From an uncultured Ruminococcus sp. (GTDB lineage: Bacteria > Bacillota > Clostridia > Oscillospirales > CAG-272), in NCBI GenBank assembly GCA_902766575.1, contig CACXED010000116.1, positions 1-13,894 on the forward strand: 13,894 nt of DNA, in the 5' to 3' direction. Below are positions 7,701 through 13,894 of this stretch, piece by piece; positions within the stretch are counted from its first letter, which is position 1; every line of letters starts with the position of its first letter. The notes under the pieces were generated by a model. That model saw nothing but the letters and a program-made list of their open reading frames with translations, made no database searches and was not told the DNA's origin. Made by a program: the position numbers and the translations under genes.

Positions 7701-8762
7701 GGTAATGTGTATAACGGACAGTTTACACACAGATGGTTTTTGGAGAACAGAGATACATATAATCTGAAAGTGAGAACGCTGTTTACCAGATGTGTAACAG
7801 TAGGAGATAGTGTCATCTGGGACGGTGAGGAGTCGATTGGCAAGGTCAAACACATCGTACACAATAAAAACGCAATTCATATGACTCAATACGCGTTTTG
7901 CCGGAAAGGTGGGTTCTTTGACCAACAGCCAAAGGCATATCCCGAAGGGGCAATTCAGAGAAAGCAAGAACTTCTTGTTGAGAAATATGGAGGATATTGT
8001 AAACCTACAGCCTCTTTCTATACTATTGCTAAATATAGTGCTGGTAAAAAGACGAATGTCATGCTGGTTCCGGTTGATCTGTTGGCAGCAGATAAGTTTG
8101 TTAATAACAACGAGTATGCTTTGAAATATACTACAGAAACGATTGCCAATATCACGGAACAGCATATCGACTCGGTAGAATTTCCATTGGGAATAAAGCC
8201 GATAAAAATCAATACAATGCTCGAATTTGATGGGATGAGAATGTGTATTGTTGGAAAGTCAAACGGAGGAAAGGTGGTCATTCCCTCCTTGACAATGCCT
8301 TTGGTAATCTCATATCCGTGGGAAAAATATGTTAAGCATATCGAGAAGTTCATAGAGAAGAAAAAAGAACATCCCAACATGGTATACAGCGAAACATACG
8401 ATAAATTGACTGTTAAACAAAATATTGAACTTTATGATCTGCTAACTCACAAACTAGAAAGACCGCCATATGTTAAGCGACCGAACAATCCGATTGACAC
8501 ACTGCGAAGCGGACGAGAAAAATTCGAAAAATTGGATATTGCGGAACAAGCCAACTGTTTGATGCAAATTCTGACTTTATTCGGCAGGAATTCGAATGGT
8601 TGTGATCTTCGATCTGTGGGAGGCGTCGGCAAAGCCGCAGTTGCAAGTTTCAGTTCTTCTATAAGCAATTGGAAAAAGAATTACACCGATGTCCGCATTA
8701 TTTATCAATCAGCATCGGGGCTTTTTGAAACACGTTCGGTCAATCTTCTGGAGCTGTTATGA
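4721..8762 (+). pseudogene. cas9: Cas9 (type II-A), broken by a nonsense codon and a frameshift
   Basis: RNA-guided DNA endonuclease; repaired length would be about 1347 residues, close to S. pyogenes Cas9. SD AGGAGG lies 7 nt before the ATG. Visible parts: RuvC-I YYIGLDVGTDSVGYAV (Asp12); Arg-rich bridge helix ERRGFRSARRRTDRRQQR; REC lobe; RuvC-II IFIEMARGG (Glu about 765); HNH YDIDHIYPQS (His about 852) with NNKVLV; RuvC-III HHAKDAYLN (His about 983, Asp about 987); and the C-terminal PAM-interacting end SGLFETR. Two lesions lie close together in REC. The conserved ITPWNFE reads ITP-TAG-NFE (6170-6172; TGG to TAG). At about 6278 PKC-S-LLHEKF has lost 2 nt of the Ser codon, moving the rest (to 8762) into another frame. 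No SD precedes the ATG at 6255, so the C-terminal half is probably not made. All catalytic residues remain, which points to recent loss or to sequence errors. The RxR PAM-reading pair of S. pyogenes Cas9 is not evident. Confidence 0.93.
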
Positions 8763-9358
8763 GCTGGCGTACAGTTATTATCACTACCCGCTGTAAACTG
8801 GATCTGAAAATGGGGTATATGGTCATCAGAGGGGAAGATACCAAGCGTATTTTCCTCAAAGATACGTGCACAGTCAGCGTGGACTGAGACAATCAAGGGA
8901 ATTGTATGGGTTGATATTATTTCAGAAAAAATACGAAAACAAGCCGACTTTTTGAACGAATTGGGCAGATATACAGAAAGCAGCCTGATTCGCTCATATC
9001 TCGGACAGATCGAGCTTTATGATGCCACAAACAGAGAGGGACATGCCGCAAAGGTGTATTTTAACGCTGTTTTCGGTATGGATTTTACAAGAAGTGCTGA
9101 ATGTCCTGAAAATGCCGCATTGAATTATGGATATGGGATCATTTTATCGGCATTTAACAGGGAAATCACAGCCTGCGGTTATTTGACACAGCTCGGGATT
9201 TTTCACAGTAATATGTTTAACCATTATAATCTGAGCTGTGATTTAATGGAACCATTCTGTGTTCTTATCGACAGACGTGTTCGTTCAATGGCGCTTTCTA
9301 CTTTTGAAAGCAGTGAAAACACGCACTTTGGGATGTTTTGAATCAGTATGTATTGTTC
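8759..9358 (+). pseudogene. cas1: Cas1 integrase, internally deleted and truncated
   Basis: The ATG (8759) overlaps the cas9 stop (ATGA); GGAG lies 5 nt upstream. The N-terminus MSWRTVIITTRCKLDLKMGY is typical of type II-A Cas1. After ...RIFLKD the sequence jumps (about 8859-8866) to IRAQSAWTETIKGIVW in another frame, removing roughly 57 residues of the N-terminal beta domain that makes the Cas1 dimer. The catalytic domain that follows still has all three metal ligands: the Glu in TNREGHAAK, the His in FHSNMFNHYNL and the Glu in DLMEPF. Near the end, ESSEN shows a 1-nt loss (ESSEKHALWDVLNQYV is restored by adding one base after 9319), and after QYVLF (about 9358) the gene is fused to csn2. 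Spacer acquisition by this protein is not possible as encoded. Confidence 0.88.
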
Positions 9359-9885
9359 TTTCTGAGGGAGACAGAATTCTTGATCTTCCAAAATATGTTG
9401 AGATCATATCGAATTTTATTGATTTTGATCTGAATCAAAAATCGTTGATAACAAAGATAATCAACGAGCTGGAAAAGATAGCAGTATCTCCGGAGCATTA
9501 TCTGAAAACACAGGAATTGTTAGCGGAGATCGAGAACGCAGTAGATACATGGGCGTTTTCCTTTCCGTGTGATATCATTCCGAGTAAGGTTTCTGTTTCC
9601 ACGCTGCTCAAATCCGTTGGAGTAGAATTGCGTAATGACTATATCGGACATGTAGGCGAGGTAGAAAAAATTCTTGATTATATGGAAGTGGTGCGGGAAT
9701 TCGACAGGGAAAAACTGTTTGTTACGGTTAATATGCGCTCGTATTTTAACGATGCCCTTATACTGGAATTCCAGAAGACAGTAGTTGGTCATGAATATCA
9801 TGTGCTGATGTTGGAATCACAATCATTTCCGATTCTGGAATATGAAAAAAGAATTACGATTGATGCAGATCTTTGCGAATTTTAG
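9353..9885 (+). pseudogene. csn2: Csn2, N-terminally truncated (cas2 deleted)
   Basis: The frame reading VLSEGDRILDLPKYVEIISN and onward to KRITIDADLCEF (stop 9883-9885) corresponds to the C-terminal three quarters of Csn2, the ring-shaped DNA-end-binding adaptation protein of type II-A systems. Landmarks are SEG-x-x-L-L-K, DLNQKSLITKIINELE, the region around LLKSVGVELR, and the FVTVNMRSYF strand. Family members are about 220 residues; roughly the first 50 are missing. Upstream the DNA is cas1 sequence, so one deletion of an estimated 500-600 nt took the cas1 end, the whole of cas2 and the csn2 start. The 208-codon frame from 9259 begins with out-of-frame cas1 sequence and has no SD, so I do not regard it as a real start. 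With cas1 and cas2 gone the adaptation module is dead. Confidence 0.85.
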
Positions 9886-9999
9886 TTGATATTAGAACGA
9901 ACTTATGGTATAATACTATTGTTGCAATGATTCTCCTATAAAATGCTCCAACCTCACGGCTTCGTAACCCGTAAATTCAGATGTGGATTTGAATTTGAG
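9886..9999 (+). promoter_or_regulatory. CRISPR leader with pre-crRNA promoter
   Basis: Directly after csn2: TTGATA (9886-9891), 17-nt spacing, TATAAT (9909-9914), with an extended -10 (TGG before TATAAT). Transcription should start near 9921, about 80 nt before the first repeat. The leader ends in ATTTGAG (9993-9999), the sequence known in one group of type II-A leaders to position new-spacer integration. The 13 bases TTATGGTATAATA are shared exactly with the tracrRNA promoter, so both RNAs of the guide may be transcribed at matched levels. Confidence 0.85.
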
Positions 10000-10101
10000 G
10001 TTTGAGAGTAGTGTAGTTTTATAGGGGTCTCAAACAATTCCGTCTCAAAAGTAGTATAATATAAGGTTTGAGAGTAGTGTAGTTTTATAGGGGTCTCAAA
10101 T
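10000..10101 (+). CRISPR. CRISPR array, 2 repeats and 1 spacer (type II-A)
   Basis: The 36-bp repeat begins GTTTGAGAGTAGTGTAG and ends GGGGTCTCAAAC; copies lie at 10000-10035 and 10066-10101. The second differs only in its last base (C to T), as expected for the leader-distal repeat. Repeat ends are inverted (GTTTGAGA/TCTCAAAC). The spacer is 30 bp (10036-10065), the usual II-A length, and ends AGTAGTATAATATAAG. The repeat matches the tracrRNA anti-repeat, which ties the array to this cas9. The spacer's last 12 bases match the tracrRNA promoter next to a TGG. It also holds GTCTCAAA, an 8-nt copy of the repeat's 3' part. Confidence 0.93.
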
Positions 10102-10158
10102 TGCCAGAATAGCTTTTACAAGTATTGTAAGCGTTGGTGTAGTTCAATATTTTTAACT

Positions 10159-11295
10159 ATGGGAATCGGACTTCGCCCGATCGGCGAGGAGAACGTCAAT
10201 TTCCCGGACATTGTCGAGGGCAGATTCTCATCCGAGCCGGTCTGCTACGGACGGTCGAACCTTGACAATCACGGAAAAGACCCGGTTTTCGAGGATCGGG
10301 CATATCAGGATATGATAACCGTATGCGGGCTCTGGGGCTACGGGATAGGAATCCCGTTGCCGATGAGAGCGCTGATCCCGAAGGACTGGGAGGGCATACT
10401 CACTGCCGGACGGAGCGTCGCCGTCGACCACGACATCGCGATGGGAATGCGCATGAAGGACGACTGCCAGAAATCCGGAGAAGCCGCCGCCCGGCTTGCC
10501 GTTCTCTCGATAAGCTCGGGAGTGAGGGCAAGGGAGGTCGATCTCTCCATGCTGAGAGGTCAGCTCGCCGCATCCGGCTGTCTCGGAAAGGACGACCGTC
10601 TGCTTCTCGAACGGCAGAAATCGGACGAGATACACGAATATCCGCTCTGGTGTACCGACGCGGAGGAGCTTGTGCGCGGACTCGGCTCGGATGCTCCGGG
10701 CTATTATATCCGGTCGGTCAGAGCGGTCGGCGGAGCTGAAACGGCTGAGCGTCTGCTCGGCTCGGAGAATCAGAACGAGCGCTGGCACGCTGCGCTGGCT
10801 CTGGCTATCACAGACGAGAGCCGAGATTCCGACGGCAGAGTCGAGGAGCTGCTGCTCGAGTGCGCGCAGAGCCGGGACGGCTTTGTGCCAAAGAACGGAC
10901 GAAAATACATAAATCTTCGCTCGATATCTGCGATCAGCGCGATTGCGGGACTTGCGGAGAACGGACGTCTGACGGATCCCGGAAGCGCAGCCAAGATACT
11001 GACCTCGCTGCTCAATTGCGCCGGAGATATCGCTTCCGAGCTGCCCTTTGAGCCTTACGACCTTATCTGCGACCGCGGCGATCTGCGGTTCCAGTACGAA
11101 TCGCATCTGATATCCGCGCTCGCCGCAATAGGCAGAGCAGCGGAAGGCGAGCTTGGCGACAAGATCAGAGCGACGCTCGCAGAGTTCTTCACCGAAGCCG
11201 ACAGTGACGGCAGACGCTTTGAGGTGACGCTGATGGGTACTACAGGCTTCCGTCTCGACTGCACGGAAAGGCTGAAAAAGCTCGCCGGTATCTGA
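10159..11295 (+). pseudogene. FAD-dependent oxidoreductase, N-terminal half missing
   Basis: 378 codons from the first ATG, without an SD. Residues 1 to about 115 match the end of the FAD_oxidored-type flavoprotein fold (GIPLPMRALIPKDWEGILTA, GRSVAVDHDIAMGMRMKDDC, then a QKSGEAAARLA helix). The rest is helical and HEAT-like (AERLLGSENQNERWHAALAL). The N-terminal GxGxxG dinucleotide-binding strand-turn-helix and an estimated 300 or more residues are absent, so FAD cannot be held normally. The open frame continues upstream without a stop to 10078, inside the second CRISPR repeat, which is not coding homology. The gene was therefore cut where the CRISPR segment begins. GC content and codon use fit the genes to its right, not the CRISPR genes. 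The substrate is unknown; relatives are often near carbohydrate-degradation genes, which agrees with the GH51 gene downstream. Confidence 0.7.
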
Positions 11296-11301
11296 ATCAA
11301 A

Positions 11302-11338
11302 AAAAGCCCTCCGAGGTCGCTATACCCGGAGGGCTTTT
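11302..11338. terminator. Bidirectional terminator between convergent genes
   Basis: AAAAGCCCTCCG (11302-11313) pairs with CGGAGGGCTTTT (11327-11338). The A-run on the left and T-run on the right make it functional in both directions. It serves the oxidoreductase remnant (+) and the secreted protein (-). Confidence 0.85.
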
Positions 11339-11379
11339 GCTCATCCGTCACAATGAGCGCCTTTTATAAAATTATAAAA

Positions 11380-12492
11380 TCAGTGCTTTTTCCTGACCAG
11401 CACGACGAGCCCTGCGGCGAGAGAAGCCGCGAGGATGGCTGCCGAAACGCTGTCGGCTGTCGCGGGAGCGCTTCCGGAGGCTCCGGCGTCAGCCTTGGGA
11501 GCCGGGATGCTGATGGGAGTCGAGACAACCACCGCGTCGGGACCCTGATCGGCGATGTAGAGCTTGTTGCCGATGAGACCGAGCTGAGTGAAGTTCTGCG
11601 CGGTGTCAAAGGTCACGGCCTTGACCTCGGAGAGATCGGACTGGTTGAGTATAACGACCTGAGAGCTGTTCTTGTTGTAGGTGCAGGAGGCGACGTACTC
11701 GCCGACGATGCAGACGCCGAAGGCTTCTTTAACGGCTGCCGACGCGAGCTGAGTCTTTCCGGCTTTGTCGAGCTTCAGGACGGTGTCGCCCTTGCTTCCT
11801 CCTCCGAGGTTCGCCGCGATGTAGATCGCGCCGTCAGAGCCGACGCAGATGTTGTTGGGATCAGTTACCTTGAAGGTCGAGAGATCGGTATAGCCCGAGC
11901 TCGTTCCGAAGGAGGCGTCGAGCGTGGGATTGTTCACGTCGGTGACGTTGTAGCGGTAGAGACGGTCGGTGTCGTAGTTGGTGACGATATAGAGATAATA
12001 CTTGCCGTCGAGCTTGACCGCGCAGGCGCCGTTGACGCCGATCTTGCCGGGGATGTCGATCTTGACCCACTTGATCTCCTCAAGGCCGTTTTCCTTGCAG
12101 ATCGAGAAGTAGACCGCGCCGTTGTTGGCCTTGTTGGCGATGCCCATATAGACATATCCGCGGTCGTCCGCGCCGATAGCCTTGATGTAAGCTCCGGGCT
12201 CCTCGGCAAAGGTGTAGGTAGCGCCCGCCTTACCGTCAGAGGCGCTGAACTGGTAGACCGTGGGAGAACCGCCCTGAAGCAGACCGCCGTAGTAGTATTT
12301 GCCGTTGGGGTCGACGCCGAAGGCTCTGAGCTGCGAGGCTTTGAGCGAGCCGGATTTGTACTCGGCAAACTGCGAGAGCTTGAGGCCTGAGAAAGCATCG
12401 TCATAGGAACCCGCGCTTACCACAGCGGAAGCTGCCGATACCATGACTGCCGCGGTGATAAGAGCTGCGGCGAGTTTTAAGAATCTTTTCAT
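11380..12492 (-). CDS. Secreted, membrane- or wall-anchored propeller-like protein
   Basis: The start is set at MKRFLKLAAALITAAVMVSA (12492), because AAAGGA lies 9 nt before it; the ATG three codons upstream touches the SD. 370 residues. A signal peptide (KRFLK, hydrophobic core, cleavage likely near SAASAVVSAG) is followed by a domain of short repeating beta segments: FGVDPNGKYYYGG, IGADDRGYVYMGIA, VKLDGKYYLYIVT, ICVGSDGAIYIAA, LGLIGNKLYIADQ. This is the spacing of a beta-propeller of NHL/SMP-30-like type, though no specific family can be named. The C-terminus has PATAD, a 20-residue hydrophobic segment and RKKH, resembling a sortase-type anchor with a non-classical motif, or a simple membrane anchor. 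No catalytic motif is visible. It may be a surface ligand-binding protein. It has its own promoter and ends at a shared terminator. Confidence 0.7.
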   Translation of the reverse strand: MKRFLKLAAALITAAVMVSAASAVVSAGSYDDAFSGLKLSQFAEYKSGSLKASQLRAFGVDPNGKYYYGGLLQGGSPTVYQFSASDGKAGATYTFAEEPGAYIKAIGADDRGYVYMGIANKANNGAVYFSICKENGLEEIKWVKIDIPGKIGVNGACAVKLDGKYYLYIVTNYDTDRLYRYNVTDVNNPTLDASFGTSSGYTDLSTFKVTDPNNICVGSDGAIYIAANLGGGSKGDTVLKLDKAGKTQLASAAVKEAFGVCIVGEYVASCTYNKNSSQVVILNQSDLSEVKAVTFDTAQNFTQLGLIGNKLYIADQGPDAVVVSTPISIPAPKADAGASGSAPATADSVSAAILAASLAAGLVVLVRKKH

Positions 12493-12637
12493 GACTGTCA
12501 TTCCTTTCTTTGATTCTCCGACACGGGGGAACCGTTGTCGGACTGTCGGCGCTCCGTGTGACGCCGGATCGCCGGTATGGCAGCTCCGTACATATAAGAA
12601 TTATGCGGAGCTGTCTGAATTGATCCTTGCTAATATA

Positions 12638-12666
12638 ATTTTACAATATTTTTTCGAAATTGTCAA
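12638..12666 (-). promoter_or_regulatory. Promoter of the secreted propeller-like gene
   Basis: On the minus strand: TTGACA (12666-12661), 17-nt spacing, TAAAAT (12643-12638). This leaves a 5' UTR of about 140 nt. It holds two hairpins: CAGCTCCG...CGGAGCTG, and CCGACAACGG...CCGTGTCGG just before the SD. I do not recognise a known riboswitch there; they may stabilise the message or tune translation. Confidence 0.7.
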
Positions 12667-12690
12667 GAGAATTTTACAAAACAATAAAAA

Positions 12691-12724
12691 AATAACGCCG
12701 GACGCGATGCCGTCCGGCGTTATT
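12691..12724 (-). terminator. Terminator of the GH51 gene
   Basis: AATAACGCCGGACG (12691-12704) pairs perfectly with CGTCCGGCGTTATT (12711-12724) around a 6-nt loop; on the minus strand it is followed by a run of T. It lies 57 nt after the GH51 stop codon and separates that gene from the promoter of the next one. Confidence 0.88.
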
Positions 12725-12780
12725 CCACAAATATAGGGCTGTTGTCTCAGCCGATATTGAGCTGAAATTTCCACAGAGCG

Positions 12781-13894
12781 TCAGTCGGGCAGTATTCCGA
12801 AGCTGACGCTGACGATCCCACCGGGAATGAGCGTTACTCTGCCGTCAAAGCTGTCCATTGAGCTGTGTCTGACCCTGACCCGCTCGGGATCGTCAAAGGT
12901 GTTGTGCGCGTGGAGATCGCCGTCTCCGAGCAGAGAGATTTCCGCGCGTCTGTCAATTCCGAAGCCGAACGGCACGAGCGACAGCTCGACCTCCTTTTCG
13001 GGCGAGAGATTTGCCGCGGTGACAGTCATTCTGCCGTCCTTCACCGACGCGGAGACGGATATTCCCTCGGGCGCGACCGTCTCGATCGCCTCTGCACCCC
13101 TGTGAGCCTTCCACATATCAAAGACGTGATAGGTCGGCGTGCAGATACAGCTCTCCCCGCTCGCAAGGAACAGCGCGTGCAGATTGTTGACGAGCTGAGC
13201 TACCGCGCAGAGCTTTATCTTATCGCAGTTGTTGTTGAAGATGTTCAGCGTCAGCGCCGTGACTGCCGCGTCGCGGATCGTGCTCTGCTGTTCGAAAAGG
13301 TTCGCTCCATGGCTCGGGCCGCTTCCGTCGGGATGCCAGCAGCCCCATTCGTCGATGCAGAGCTTCGCCTTTCCCTCGAGCCCGTAGGACACCGCGGCGC
13401 TCCAGTGACGGTCTATCAGCTCCTGCATTTTTCCCGCCTGAGCGATCAGCCTGTCCCACTCCCCGTTAGTGAAGCCGACCGGATCGCCCGCCGAGCCGCA
13501 GTAATAATGGAAAGCCATGCCGTCCATCCGGACGCCTTTCTTTGATAGCTCTCCGAGCAGCCCGCGCGTCCAGCCGACGTCTCCGGCGTTGGCTCCGCAG
13601 GCGATCAGCTCGAGCCCCTTTGAGCTGTTCGACATGATCTCGGCATAGCGTCGGTACTCGCAGGCGTAGAACTCGGGCGTCATGTTGCCTCCTCCGCCCC
13701 AGTTCTCGTTGCCGACGCCCCAGAGCTTCACATTATATGGCGCGGGATGTCCGTTCTCGGCTCTGAGCATTGCAAGCGTCGTCGAGCCCTCCGGCGAGTT
13801 GACATAATCTATCCAGTCGCGGATATCCTTTGGCGTCATTGAGGTCAGATTCGCGGCGATGTAGGGCTTTGCTCCGACGAGCGAGCAGAAATCG
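12781..13894 (-). CDS. GH51 alpha-L-arabinofuranosidase, C-terminal part
   Basis: The frame stays open through the window edge (upstream of the first internal Met it reads DFCSLVGAKPYIAANLTSMT), so the real start lies outside and only about 370 residues are seen. The enzyme releases terminal L-arabinose from arabinan and arabinoxylan by a retaining mechanism. The acid/base Glu is in GNENWG (13705-13707) and the nucleophile Glu in CIDEWG (13348-13350); FHYYCG and the YHVFDMWKAHRG segment are also typical of the family. The C-terminal beta-sandwich follows (VSASVKDGRMTVTAANLSPE). The visible part has no lesion. The N-terminus is not in view, so secretion cannot be judged; most GH51 enzymes of gut Firmicutes are cytoplasmic and act on imported oligosaccharides. 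Confidence 0.9.
   Translation of the reverse strand, partial: DFCSLVGAKPYIAANLTSMTPKDIRDWIDYVNSPEGSTTLAMLRAENGHPAPYNVKLWGVGNENWGGGGNMTPEFYACEYRRYAEIMSNSSKGLELIACGANAGDVGWTRGLLGELSKKGVRMDGMAFHYYCGSAGDPVGFTNGEWDRLIAQAGKMQELIDRHWSAAVSYGLEGKAKLCIDEWGCWHPDGSGPSHGANLFEQQSTIRDAAVTALTLNIFNNNCDKIKLCAVAQLVNNLHALFLASGESCICTPTYHVFDMWKAHRGAEAIETVAPEGISVSASVKDGRMTVTAANLSPEKEVELSLVPFGFGIDRRAEISLLGDGDLHAHNTFDDPERVRVRHSSMDSFDGRVTLIPGGIVSVSFGILPD

Noticed and set aside
6255..8762. A naturally split Cas9 with a separate C-terminal protein starting at 6255
   Set aside because: No SD precedes this ATG. The stop and the frameshift both fall inside a block that is continuous in other Cas9 proteins, and the first residues are out-of-frame sequence.
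9259..9360. A real start of a 208-residue protein at 9259
   Set aside because: No SD; the first 30 or so codons are cas1 sequence read in the wrong frame.
10055..10060. TATAAT in the spacer as an internal array promoter
   Set aside because: No -35-like hexamer lies 16-18 nt upstream and there is no extended TGn before it; a seed match is the better, though unproven, reading.
10228..11106. A 292-codon minus-strand frame within the oxidoreductase
   Set aside because: Antisense shadow of a GC-rich gene; no SD and no domain.
11353..12390. A 345-codon open frame on the plus strand
   Set aside because: It lies antisense to the secreted protein, has a shadow-type composition (rich in V, D, G, R), no SD and no recognisable domain.
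12500..12637. A riboswitch in the 5' UTR of the secreted protein gene
   Set aside because: Only two simple hairpins are seen; no conserved core of a known riboswitch class could be recognised.

Overview
The window looks like a chromosomal stretch of a gut-type Firmicute, probably Clostridia near Ruminococcaceae/Oscillospiraceae. This rests on SD-led genes, extended -10 promoters, a Ruminococcus-like II-A Cas9, a GH51 arabinofuranosidase and a secreted protein with a C-terminal membrane anchor. The taxonomy is inference from protein character only.

Left part (1-4500): debris of mobile DNA. It starts with an AT-rich region without convincing genes. An apparent IS256-type transposase tail (626-748) runs into a 384-bp fold-back element with 32-bp inverted ends (738-1121). 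On the minus strand follow a CHC2 zinc-finger primase-like gene (intact) and a P4/D5-type primase-helicase cut off just before its Walker A. Rightward lie an XRE-type regulator that has lost most of its HTH, and an intact Fic-domain protein. A 480-bp block of consecutive hairpins (3996-4474) separates this from the CRISPR locus.

Middle part (4571-10101): a decayed type II-A CRISPR-Cas locus. A complete-looking tracrRNA is encoded on the minus strand. It is followed by cas9 (one nonsense and one frameshift lesion, all catalytic motifs still present), cas1 (N-terminal domain deleted, plus a 1-nt frameshift), then a deletion that removes the end of cas1, all of cas2 and the start of csn2. The leader has a strong promoter and an ATTTGAG leader-end motif, and the array has two repeats and one spacer. 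The 12 PAM-proximal bases of that spacer match the tracrRNA promoter, next to a TGG. This is the layout expected of a guide that represses its own CRISPR locus without cutting, and it is the most interesting observation here. Short repeat-like pieces inside the spacer give a competing explanation.

Right part (10159-13894): GC-richer chromosomal genes. An FAD-dependent oxidoreductase has lost its N-terminal half at the CRISPR boundary. Convergent to it, across a shared terminator, is a secreted propeller-like protein. Upstream of that is the C-terminal part of a GH51 alpha-L-arabinofuranosidase that runs off the window. The protein-secretion and glycan genes look ordinary and intact, while nearly every gene between 626 and 10158 except the CHC2 gene and fic is broken.
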